A DNA stretch of 64,000 nucleotides from contig CM049320.1 in NCBI GenBank assembly GCA_026874595.1, positions 42,726,714 through 42,790,713 on the forward strand, in the 5' to 3' direction. Positions 51,572 through 62,439 of the stretch are shown here, in pieces (the stretch's first letter is position 1; every line of letters begins with the position of its first letter). Position numbers and translations under genes: made by a program. This DNA comes from Sipunculus nudus. Lineage: Eukaryota > Annelida > Sipuncula > Golfingiida > Sipunculidae. A model generated the notes under the pieces. That model was given only the letters and a program-made list of their open reading frames with translations, was not told the DNA's origin and ran no database searches.

Positions 51572-53539
51572 ACCATTTCGGTCGCCAGCGCCCAGCGGCA
51601 GGTTATTTCGGCAGCCAGCTCAAGGAGCCACAAACCGGCAGTGACACTGTCTGGCTAACCAATGCAACCATACTGGCCGCAGTATGAAATGGAGACACCA
51701 ATTCGCCCTCCTGGCCCATTATCACTAATAAAAACCTATAGAGGGACCTTTCATTATAATTTAAAAAGACGCATCGAACTTAAATGATCTATGTAGATGT
51801 CGAAAATTTAAATAAGAACTTGAAGTTTAAATGTAAAATAACAAGCGGTAGATCCATGTAGTTGGGGGGAGGGGGGAAGTTTCTCAGGGGATATTTGCTG
51901 CTGTATTTATAGATCAAAATATTTAATATGTTGTTGGTTTCTACAGAGAGAATATTCCCAGTTGTTTTACTTCAAATTTTCTTCAAATTGCTGAGTTTTA
52001 AATGAAATTTAAAGCTACTTGGGCACTTTTGATAAAATAATTCATTAAACTGTACAATGATATGTTGTAAAATGTATAAGGCCTAATGCTACGAAAGCAT
52101 CAAGAGATATGTTATGGGACTTTATCATAAATGTATGCTGTGTAGAAGATTCCGTATTTTTTAATTTAAATGATGGGTACTTTCTTAAAATTATATTAGG
52201 TAGGTACTTAATAGAATCATGGACAGCCGATTATTGATATACTGTGCTGTACAGGTTTCGTAGCTTTATATATGAATGTAAAAAAACTGTCAAAGAACTG
52301 AAATAGAATGCAGCTTGAGTCACCTGACATGGATAAAAAAACTGCGGTTATACAGCATCACAAATGTATGAATATTGACCTGCTGACCTCCTGTATACGT
52401 AACTATATACACTTTATATAGCCATTGTACTCGAATCGTCAACAATGGAGGAAATAAAGAATATCTATTATGATGGTATTGGATTTATTTTAATTTATTA
52501 GAGCCCACCATTGCAATTTTGATTTGAGACCTAACAGAATTCGGTATGGCAGCGATCATGGAATTCCTTTCTCATCCTATCTCAAGAACTGTTCAAACCA
52601 TTGTCCTGAAGATTTTACTGTAGATTGACACTTTTGAGATGATATGGGAGTTTTTAGATTTTAGACCCATTTTAGCTGGGAAATACAATAAGGCCAGTAC
52701 GAGCAGCGATCTTGCTGGGATTCCTTTCGCATTCAATATTAAACAATTGAAAAATCTGAAATCCTATATGCCATTTTGAAGATAAGACTAATTACATGAG
52801 GATATTAAGGGTCTCGATCATTTCTAGTAAAATATATCTACAAACCTCACTTCTAGCTTACAGTATGAGTTGTAGGGTCACTTTGAGCTCACAGTTAGCT
52901 CACGTTGTTAGCTCACCGTGCTAGCTCAGTGTGAGGTTACACTTGTAGCTCACTGTGACCTCATCGATTGAGCTCTCTGTGAGTTGATCATAAGCTCACA
53001 GTGACCTCACTGTGAGCTCAAAGTATTCACTGGGTTACTTCTGTTTCAGCCATTTCTATAAAGACTATTTTTTCCCACAGACACAGGTATCGTTTTTTAA
53101 TATCATAATTATAACTGACCGAATATGTTTAAAACTCCACCTCTCAAAAACCCGCACATTCTCCCAAACAGAAACAATTGGGCTATACACAACGCCATTT
53201 AGACAAAATGAATTATAATGACAAAAAAAGGTATCTTGAATTTATCTGCTGCCCTTCACAGCATCTTAATAATACACCATTGTAAAACATTATATTAATG
53301 AAAAGCTAAGAGAAACTTAATATGCATCTAAAAAATAATCAGTACATAGTAAAATGTATGGAAAGCTATGAACCGTGAACAACTGGAGATTATGCATTTA
53401 GTAATGAGGGGCCCTGCGGCCGGAATGGTACTCAACCGTTCTCTCTGCAGCCGATGTTGACCAGACATCGTCAGTACCGGTCTGTGGCTCATTTGAGCTG
53501 GCGGCCGAAATCGCCTGCTGCTGGGCGTCCAACGGCCGA
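51572..53539. mobile_element. Inner inverted-repeat element inserted in the outer left arm
   Basis: GCGCCCAGCGGCAGG, TTTCGGCAGCCAGCTCAAGG, AGCCACAAACCGGCAGTGAC and GTCTGG (51588-51655) are matched in order by the complement of 53440-53535. Flanks CGCCGCAGG and CGGCCGAGG correspond to GGCCGCCGG in the intact right arm of the outer element, suggesting a 9-bp duplication. No transposase frame was seen. Confidence 0.6.
52870..53025. repeat. AGCTCAC-rich degenerate tandem block
   Basis: Repeats of GAGCTCACAGT-type sequence, many palindromic (GAGCTC, AGCT, TCACTGTGA), in about 150 bp of the inner element. Confidence 0.75.
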
Positions 53540-55870
53540 GGTTGTTAAAAAACGCGTGTACGCATGCGTGCGCGCACGCACGCAGATTCACACTGTTTAA
53601 AAATATGCTAAAACGCGTGCGGCCCTGGGTGCCGAAGGTGTACAAATTAACTTAAATTTTGCAAAAAAATCAACTTAAATATTATAAATGATCGAAATAT
53701 CATAGTCAAGGGCATGATGAAAGTAATTATTCAACTACAACCCAAATTGTTTTCGATCGCATGGGGTCCTGACCTGTAGCAAGATACTTCCGGGATTGTT
53801 AAATCTAAAATATTAATTAATAATCATTGACATCTGTAATTTTTTTTCAAGTATTCTGCCTGCAGTTAGTCCCGTTCTTTTAAGAGTTTTAAATGCCTAT
53901 TTACAATATTTAACACAAATTATAAACAAAGGAAATATTCTGAAATATAAAGGGAAAGTATACTTTTAGAGAAAAAAGGTTATATAATAAAAGATGCATG
54001 GTGTTGCTTGAAAGTTTATTTTTCTCCTTAGTTGATTTAACGGCTTAAAATTTTTGTTAATTAAGTTATCCATAACGTTAATGACGTCGCCAAGAAAACG
54101 TTGCATTTTAGCATTTACTTGAGCATTTTAGTCATACATATCAAATATATTGCATATAAAACTGTACAAGCCTTATCTATTATATTAATCTCTCCTTATT
54201 ATAAATTTTGGAATTTTTTTCAAGATAGTAAAATAACTCCTTAAACCCCTCTCAAATACACACTTGCCCATTTATGAATAATAAATACGTAAGTGGAATA
54301 TACAACCATATCAGACAATTTCTTCAAGTACCGTTTAATTTCAAAAATTGTTATATCCAGCATCAAGAGTCAAAGAATTACTAAATGGTAACTAAAATTA
54401 CAACAACAACATTTGAAAGAGGGAATATATACACACTTGCATACGGATAGTGTGCATTATTATAATTACTATTAACGAAAGTAAATATTTATGGGGGGAT
54501 TGTCATGTACACCATATTTAGACAATTTCTTAAAGTACAAATTAAATGTGGATGATATTCAATGTTTAGAGTTAGAGAAATTCATGTAAAGATCACTATT
54601 TGTTATTGGAACTATAGTATTCTTGTGGTCAAGGATAAAACTTGCATAATAAAACAAATAAACAAAAACGTATCACACAACGCTTTATTGTAGCAAACAT
54701 TCTCAGCCAAAGTAACAACAAAAAAAACTTAAAATGGCACAAAATAACAGGAACTTGCTAACTTTCAAATAAATAATTATATCACTTAATTATTTCAAGA
54801 AGAATATGCTAGAGTCACAAGATTTTGTAAAAGCCCATTCTGCATTACTTTAAAACATGTATTTTAATAATTTTTCCCTTAGCGTGGCAATCCCCATTTA
54901 CAATTAACAAATAGCATGTACATGTATGTTTTCATTGCATCTTACACAAATTTATTTTGCAATAAATTATATTAAAAATATATCTGGTAGATATATTTAT
55001 ATATACTTAAAATTTGACATAAGTTCACCACTGGTATATTTCTAAATCTCCTAGGAAAAACACCAAATATCAAATAAAAAGCAATAAGATGAATAATTTA
55101 AAATTTGTTCTAAATGTCAGGAAGTGAACATAGCCAGGATTTAAATTAATATAAAACTGATTTATTTTTCCTTTTAATGCTGTAAGCTACAAATTTTGTA
55201 TGTTAAATCGGTATTTACGAGGCCTGATAACATGAATTCATAATAAAATACGTATTTTTTTTATTTTAAAAATTGTATTATTACACATTCAATTTACCAT
55301 TTACAATAAAAAAATACAAAAACACCATAAATGAAACTAAAATCGAATATGAATTTATGAAGTATATGAATTTTTCAGTCAAATAAATGGGGTTTTACTT
55401 GTATGATGAGCTGTAATATGTCTTTCACTATGACGATGTGGTAATATACAAGATTTAAGTTGATTTATGCTAGATTTAGGTTCATTTGTACACCGTCCGC
55501 ACTTTGGGCCGCACGCATTTTAGTAGGTTGTTAACAGTGGAAATCTGCATGCATGTGTGCGTGCACGCAAGATTGCACGCGTTTTAGTAACAACCGGCGG
55601 CCGATATCTACGGCGGCCGATATGTCCCTGTCACGGAACTGGATAAACCGTCTTGTTGTTTTTGTATTTACATAGAAACTGAGTTTATATTTATCAATTG
55701 GGATCATCACAGAGACAAGAGGCTGACGTCATGTAACACAGCATGACACAGGTAATTCCCGGCATATTTACTCAAAGATTTGTAAACAGCCCGACACATA
55801 CGGACTCCATGCTCCATTTAATAGGATTTATCATTGATATCTTGCTTGATTATAGTTTATATATATCAGC

Positions 55871-56062
55871 GCTGCAAGACGGGTCCGCCTAAACACCCAA
55901 AACACCGGTGTTTTGGGTACGTGTGACGAAACACCCTTTTAAATTCAAATTTGAAGCGAAAAGGTGTTACATTTCGGGTTCATGTTTGACCTTAAGTGGG
56001 TGTTTCGTCACAGATACCCAAAACACCGGTGTTTTGGGTGTTTAGGGGGACCGCTGCAAGAC
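55871..56062. mobile_element. Mutator-like MITE, 172 bp, with perfect 10-bp target duplication
   Basis: GCTGCAAGAC occurs at 55871-55880 and 56053-56062. Between them, arms at 55881-55936 and 55998-56052 are near-perfect inverted repeats (GGGTCCGCCTAAACACCC / GGTCCCCCTAAACACCC ... GACGAAACACCC). Each arm itself contains the palindrome CCAAAACACCGGTGTTTTGG. Only about 60 bp separates the arms. A 9-11 bp duplication with long arms fits Mutator-type transposition. Confidence 0.85.
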
Positions 56063-56124
56063 TGTGCAGCAACTGTAAACATAACAAACGCACAGTCCTG
56101 AGGGGCCTTCCTGTGAGCTGCGAC

Positions 56125-56143
56125 ACCCCCCCCCCCCCCCCCC
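56125..56143. repeat. Poly-C tract
   Basis: About 19 C. Similar G or C homopolymers occur at 4159, 8031, 17163, 17288, 23391, 27356, 28512 and 44028, mostly next to MITE tips. Confidence 0.9.
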
Positions 56144-56199
56144 AACATCCCCTCAACTCTGAAGTGTGTAGGGTAAAAGTGCAATATAGCCTTATAGTA

Positions 56200-56692
56200 G
56201 ACCCAGTTGTTGCTCTGTTTTAAAAAACAGATCGAGCCACAGGTCCCTGCCTTTATTTATCTAGCTGACAGGAGCGCATGCAGGTGACAAGGTTGTACCC
56301 ACTTTGTGTACATTTAGCCAGTGATTAAGCCCTGGTGATTGTTTCAGGCTAGCCATGTGCACTGTGTGTGTTACATCATCACTGCCAACTTACTAGCCCA
56401 CCCAGCTGAAATGAGATAAATGCGCCTGGCCACCTGAAACAATCCAGTGTGTTACCTTAGTAACAATTGAGGCTGCCTGTAGGCAGTGGTCCAAGTGTGT
56501 ATCCAGTTGTCCAGTTATAGGACACTCACACCATGCACCAGTGATGATGTAACACATGCATGTACTGCTTGAAACAATCCCACAGGGGCACTGGGATAGG
56601 CACCAAACTTCAAGTGTAGCCTACTCCTGTCCCCTAGATAAATGAAGGCAGGGACTTGTGGCTCTGTTTTATAACAGAGCTACAACTGGGTC
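56200..56692. mobile_element. Fold-back element with about 75-bp inverted ends
   Basis: GACCCAGTTGTTGCTCTGTT at 56200, then GAGCCACAGGTCCCTGCCTT and TATTTATCTAG, is matched by the complement of 56627-56692 (GACCCAGTTGTAGCTCTGTT, GAGCCACAAGTCCCTGCCTT, CATTTATCTAG). The inner part also has TTACATCATCACTG (about 56372) and its complement at 56540. Fragments of the family are at 57360-57420 and 60125-60165. Confidence 0.78.
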
Positions 56693-56876
56693 CAGGGGCA
56701 GATCCAGGATTTAGGAAAAGGGGGGGGGTCCAACCCAGGAGGACAAATGGAAACCCTAATAAAAAGGTCCTCAGGTCTGAAAAAGGGGGGGTCCAGGGGG
56801 CAAAATTTTTTCTGAAGCCCTTAAAAAAACATTGTTTTTGATGAAAAAGGGGAGGGGTCCGGACCCCCTGGAGACG
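56693..56876 (+). mobile_element. hAT-like CAGGGGCAGATCCAGG repeat
   Basis: It starts CAGGGGCAGATCCAGGATTT followed by a G-run and TCCAACCCAGGAGGAC, and ends near GGTCCGGACCCCCTGG. It lies directly against the right end of the fold-back element. Poly-G creates spurious frames. Confidence 0.6.
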
Positions 56877-57439
56877 AGGAAATACCAGTGGGGGCGAATT
56901 TTGTTCATTTATATCTCCGAGTGAAGCCCCATCTGTCTGTAAAAGGGGAACAATTTTGTGTTTAAACAGTTGAATGTTGTGTAAGATTCCCAGGTTCCCA
57001 GACCTGTCCTCCTCTAAAAATATATAATAAACTCCAGGTATGAGCAAAACTTGAAATATGTGAATTTATCAGGAAAATATGATGTATCAACCTTTGTAAG
57101 GAAACAACAATTTATGTGACACCATTTTGACTGAGCGGACATGTAAGCCAAATTCTTAACAACTGCCCATATGTTTATGTGAATTTTATAAAAATTTGTG
57201 CATGTTGATGTTATCATCAAGTAAGCTCCATGTATGAGCAAGAAAATAAGCCAGTTTGGGGCAGGTCACCTCTGCAGCACTTTTACCATGTGTATTATCC
57301 TTGCCATATGTATTATATTCCAGCTTTTTTTTGGGGTTGGGGGGTTGGAGGGTAGCATTGATCAGCTGGTGATGATGTAACACATGCGCATCCCAGGCTG
57401 AAACAATCACAACAGGTCCACGGGGACAAAGCACTCAAC

Positions 57440-58020
57440 ACACAGGATCAGATGCAGTTAAGCTTTTTACCAAAACAGCCCTATTATTACCAGAAATGAC
57501 AGGAACTGACCTAACTGGCTTTAACATATATGAAATTACATTTAAATTAAATATTGATTATTTTTCTAATTCTATATTTTAAGACAATATTAAAAATTTT
57601 GTAATACAGTAACAACACAACAAAATAAAACATGATATAATACATTACAAGGTTTTGTGACAAGGTTACACAAAAAAGTACCTCATTTTCTTGTTATATT
57701 TTTTTGCAAAATTTTTTTTAGTTTCAACATAACATTCAAATTTTTATGTAAAGCAGTGAAAAATTTCAGGTAATTTTCAATATAATGTTCATTAAGACAA
57801 TTATATTTTCCTTGGTAAAATTATTTTCAAATCACTCAAAAAAAGATATTCAGTCCCTAGCTTATTTTATATACAGGTATAATATCGCATTTAATTGCCT
57901 CAAATAAATTGACTGAATGACAGAATTGTAGAATAACAGTTCAAACAGTGCTGATTATTTTATTACCTTCTGGTTGATCTGCTTTCGTTCTCTTTGAGCA
58001 TGATTATGCTGATTATGGGG
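57440..58020. other. Gene-free AT-rich stretch
   Basis: No gene or bounded repeat seen. Confidence 0.5.
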
Positions 58021-58034
58021 AGTTTTATGGTATC

Positions 58035-58490
58035 CCATCCGTCTGTCAATTTTAAGTGTCACTGCAATAACTTACCAGGGCTTAGATGGATTTTCACAAA
58101 ACTCACCATAACTACTAACGAACAGATTATCTCAGCCTGAGTTTGATTATGGGCAACATCCAGGCATATTTAATAAGGTCACAGGTCATTAGGCTACTTT
58201 GAGGTGTAGCCGCAATAACTTATGAAGAATATGAAATATTTTGAAAAAACTCATCAGAAATGTTAAGCAATCAGATATCTCCCTAAGTTCAATTTCAAGC
58301 AAAAGCCATGCATATTTAATCACCTTGGTGACTTACCAAAAATCCGATGGATTGTGATGAAACTCATTACACATATTTAGCTAAAGAGTTTCTCACCTGA
58401 ATTAAATTCTCATCAAAATTCATGAATATTTTATGGAGTCAGAGGTCACCAGATACACGACAGGCATATTATACACTTATGCCGTGCTCT
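58035..58490 (+). repeat. Tandem repeats of about 140-155 bp
   Basis: Units share GCAATAACTTA, a GAT-GATTTTCACAAAACTCA / GAAATATTTTGAAAAAACTCA / GATTGTGATGAAACTCA block, and CATGCATATTTAAT or CATGAATATTTTAT followed by GGTCA-AGGTCA motifs. They end GCATATTATACACTTATGCC. The design resembles the tandem core of bivalve pearl-type elements. Confidence 0.65.
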
Positions 58491-58499
58491 TGTTGGTAT

Positions 58500-59430
58500 T
58501 TTTATATTCTCCAGGGCCCAGGTATTAATTCTAATGAAAAAAAGGTAACAATTAATCTACGCTTTTGGGTTCATACAATTAAATCTGAATTTTAAATTTA
58601 ATTTTAACTTTGGAACATGTGTAACACTTTGAAATAATTACCAATCAAAGTTGATAAGGACAGCATAGTGTAAGGCATTCCATGCATTTGTTATGTATTT
58701 ATATAAATAAGCTTTTTTAGTGAATTCTTGCTCAAAATTGATTGATTGTAGTGAAAATTCTTATTTGTTTTTCAAATGGTACAAATGATAAACATAAGAC
58801 CCAACAACTTGTTGCTTAAAGGGGCCCAATCACATATAAAACATGTTGAGTTAACACAAAAAATAGTTTCTTCCCTTTAAAATAAATCTGTTCCTGCCAA
58901 AACATTGCCTTGAAACCGCATGCTTACTCCTGTAAACATTTGTATAAATAAAACTGAACTGATTGTTTGAAAGAATAGGCATAACATTGATCCTGATTAT
59001 GTTCCTTAAAAATCCAGGCAGGTCTGATTGAAATATCTTTGTAAACAAGAGATTCATGAGCTGTGGGTCAGTTCATTGTCACAAACTGGATACATTAGAT
59101 CAATAAATTGTCATGGTCCATATCTTTTAAAAGTTTATTTGTCTCATGGGGAATTTGTTGTTGACAGTAACATGCAATTTATAATGCCAGCATATTAGGA
59201 TTTAAGAATATTGGGAAGACTTAGAAAAGTGTTAGTCTTTTGCCTGTTTTTTTTTTTTTTTTACTTTTTAACACTTTTTGGGGTGAAGTAAGGTAAGATC
59301 TAATGTGTTTTTAGTTCTAGTACCTTTTAACCAGATCATGTAAGATATTGATAGTCACAGTCAGCTAAAATGCTCATCAAGGTATGTTATTATAAATTAT
59401 TTATAAATTACATATAAAGTACTTTTTTAT
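58500..59430. other. Gene-free AT-rich stretch
   Basis: No gene or clear repeat recognised; short minus-strand frames have no domain cues. Confidence 0.5.
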
Positions 59431-59503
59431 TGTGAGTTCTGATAACATGCAGCCAGTTCTGGTCAGTTCCGGTAATATGTACTCAGTTTTGTTCAATTCT
59501 GGT

Positions 59504-60042
59504 CAGGCTTGGGTTTCTGCTGGCAGAACCCTATTTCTGCCGCACAGCAAGCAGAAAATGGCAAACACCCCTTTCTGCCAGCAGAAACTATAGTTTCAGT
59601 CAGCAGAAATGGTAATTCAGGAAATTGGATCTATTGAAAATGGTGAAGCCTGTGGATGAGCAATTAAAATGTTATCTTTATTGTAAGATTATTGGGTGCT
59701 TCTTATGGATTGATGAGAATTATCAAGGCAGAAAGAACAGGTATTGACTAAAACAACTTATTTGAATAACAAAATCAAGTTTATTTAGTCTATATTCATA
59801 TATTCATGCTATAAAATAAAACTGAGTTTATACTACTGCAGGTATATATATGGCTTGCCACCATATCTAAATGTTATGTAAAGTTCAGCAAGTGACTTAC
59901 TGGAGGAAAATTATGGGACAGTACATATCAGTCTGAAATACTGTTTCTGCCATTTCTGCCAAAATTAGGTTTCTGCCCCTCCCAGCAATAACCTATTTCT
60001 GCCATGGAAAAAACTGACAATGGTAGAAACTTGCCAACCCAG
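59504..60042. mobile_element. Inverted-repeat MITE rich in TTTCTGC
   Basis: CAGGCTTGGGTTTCTGCTGG, then CAGAACCCTATTTCTGCC on the left, and on the right the complement of 59955-60042 (GGGTTGGCAAGTTTCTACC, GGCAGAAATAGGTTATTGCTGG). TTTCTGC/GCAGAAA subterminal motifs occur at both ends. Flanks ATTCTGGT and ATTTAAGT only partly match. Confidence 0.6.
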
Positions 60043-60539
60043 ATTTAAGTAGGTTCCTGTAAGTTCCTGTAAAAAGTTCAGGCCAATCAGATGTACTCAA
60101 ACAAGTGATGCATCTACCATTTGTATGCATTCTGTCCGCTAGATAAATGAAGGCAGTGATCTGTAGCAACATTGTTGCCATAATGAATAATTGCACACGG
60201 CACACTTGTTATAAGCTAACCAGTTTCTAAGGGAAAAATAATATAAATGATTTTAAATGTATTTATGTATGAAGCACTTGTCTGACGTCTAAGCATAAAA
60301 GTGTTATATTAAACACAACACGAGAATATCTCAGGCTATGTAAATACTGCAGGTGAAGATCACTGATATGAACTTTTACCAAACTTTTGAGTTTAATAAA
60401 TGAGAAGCACAAAGAAACAATCACAGAAAGAGGGTGACAGTGTTTTATCAGTACACTTACAAGTGATTAGATGAATGCATGCACCATAACCGCTTACTGA
60501 CGATTGCTTTAAAGAACACATAAGCTAATTAGATGCGTT

Positions 60540-60960
60540 GATCATGCCATCTGTTATTCAGGGAGGTCTATTAAAAATCTCCTTGGAAACCTGAAATTTG
60601 GTCTCTGTTACCCATATTCCCTGAGCTATGGGTCTCGCAAGTACCCCCCAGAAAAATAAAAAATTTGATACCAAAACTTCAGCACCTGAATAACTGCTGC
60701 CTTGACCACCATGAGTTTTTGCATGAATATTGATCATGGAGTGTTCCATCAGTTCCTGCAAACTGGTGGCGCCACCTGTACTTTTTCTAATTTTTGTGAA
60801 TTCTTTTCTCTATTTTTGATACTTTCAAAAAAGCTGTCATCTGTCAACAGGGCACAAATCCTAACCACTGGATCTTGAATCTCTTAACTTAACATCAAGG
60901 GAGGTCCATGAAATATCTCCTTTGAAACCTGAAATTAGGTCTCTGTTACCCATATCCTCA
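60540..60960 (-). repeat. TGGCGCC dispersed repeat, inverted units
   Basis: GGAGGTCTATTAAAAATCTC, CTTGGAAACCTGAAATTTGG, CATGGAGTGTTCCATCAGTT, GGTGGCGCCACCTG and a second set ending at about 60955. These are the same units as 29810-30640. Confidence 0.75.
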
Positions 60961-61009
60961 AAAACTTTGTGTTAGTTTCCAGAGAACTCCTGTGAGACCG
61001 TTGGACCAA

Positions 61010-61560
61010 TCTTTCTGAAACCCGGCATAGTTGTTCCTACACCTATGTTGCTGTGCCTAACAAAGACAGGTGGCCCCTCCAGCAGTCCTTTCTGTGCAGT
61101 ACGAATCTGGGTAGATAACAGGCCATATCTCAGGAAAGGCTCAATGTATTGTGCTGAAAGTTTGCATGTCCATATATCTTGAATCTCTCTGTCTCATAAT
61201 TGGGACTGGTGGCGCCGACTACAATACTTTTTGCGTAGTATCCATCTGTGCATTTGCCATCTGTTCGTCTTATTAGTTCTTCAATGTATTGGGTTAAAAT
61301 TGTGCATGTTCATAGATCCTCAATACCTACATCTCGTAAACAAGATGAGTGGTGCCATCTGCAGTTTCGGGTGGCGTCAATCGGTATATTTGCTTTTGGT
61401 GAAAATTGCTCATATCTCAGGAATGGTTCAAGATATTGGTCTGAAATTTGGCATGTCTATCTATCTTGGAAAGTTTTCTCGTACACCAGACAGGTGGCAC
61501 CACATACTTTCCGGGTTTTGTAGAATAAATAAATGCCCTTTTCTCAGGAGAGATTTGCCT
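61010..61560 (+). repeat. Tandem repeats of about 150 bp with GGTGGCGCC
   Basis: The pattern CATATCTCAGGAA-GGTTCAA-TATTG-TCTGAAA-TTTGCATGT-CTATCTTG ... GGTGGCGCC or GGTGGCACC repeats about three times (61129, 61262, 61411 region). Overlapping open frames up to 189 codons on the plus strand arise in this array and show no recognised domain. Confidence 0.65.
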
Positions 61561-62158
61561 GAATTGGTTTGCTTCTTTTCTTCCTGGAGTCATGGTATGG
61601 GAGGTGGTGTAGAAGACAGCGACATATCAGCGAGTCTGCTTCTAGCAGTTGCAGGAAAATACCGCGGAGCTTTTTGTCACACAAAACACGGTGCACGTGG
61701 TAATGCCAGTATTATTGTTGACATAGGCCCGAAGCTGGCTTGTCCTGATATTGATTTTTTTTGGTGTGGCTGGTCAGGAACAATGATGATCTCAGGTTGA
61801 GATATCACAGCACTTTTTTTAGCGAAAAATGTCATTTTTGCAACTTTAAATCACTTAAAGCAAAATACTGCTCAACAGTGTCCTTGTGGTTTAAAGATAC
61901 AGTGAGAGTCTTTGATCTTCACAAGCAGAGCACTGAGAAACTGCATCCAAGTTAAAGTTTGAAGAGAGAGTTCTTAGCAAAAGTTTGACCTTCAGCAGCA
62001 GAGATGACATTCTTGATGTTAGGCTGTGATCCGGTACCTGGGTGAGGTTCTTGTACATGACATTGTGGCTGCAATAGGGGGATCTTCATTCTTCACTCCA
62101 ACTGGCAGCACTGTTATCGTTTCTGGTGTTGATGTGCTGGAAGTGAATCCCGGTTCAT

Positions 62159-62235
62159 CCACCATAATGATACAGGACCCGGTCTTCACCATAATGATAC
62201 GAGACCCGGTTCTCCTCCATAATGATACAATGTGG
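62159..62235 (+). repeat. 27-bp tandem repeat, 2.7 copies
   Basis: CACCATAATGATACAGGACC, then CACCATAATGATACGAGACC, then CTCCATAATGATACAATG at 27-28 bp intervals. Confidence 0.85.
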
Positions 62236-62439
62236 GGTTGGGGATGTCCCCACCTGTATCACATACGGTTGCTGATGTTGGTGGCAGACAATGTTCCAAG
62301 ACCAGTTTGATGATAGAAGCCTTTATTCAATAGCAAGCGGTCTGGGACAGTCTCTCTCTCTGAGAGAACCGCCCAGTCTCCCTGACTCACTGACTCTCAG
62401 TGCGCACTACAGATAGTTTTGTTACGGAGCTTTCACGTG

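Larger units (their letters stand above)
51520..55650. mobile_element. Outer inverted-repeat element of the nested pair
   Basis: GGACATATCGGCCGCCGTTG at 51528 matches the complement of 55600-55630 (GGGACATATCGGCCGCCGTA). The left arm resumes at about 53540 with GGTTGTTAAAAAACGCGTG, CGCACGCAGATTCACACTG, CTAAAACGCGTGCGGCCC and GGTGTACAAATTAA, which match the complement of 55485-55605 in order. The left arm is therefore split by the inner element. The arms enclose 1.8 kb of AT-rich sequence (53660-55480) without a gene. Confidence 0.65.

Noticed and set aside
53328-53645. Minus-strand frame of 105 codons
   Set aside because: It coincides with the inverted arms of two nested transposons and has no domain.
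61231-61800. Plus-strand frame of 189 codons
   Set aside because: It lies largely in a tandem array of GGTGGCGCC repeats, overlaps another open frame in the array and has no recognised domain.
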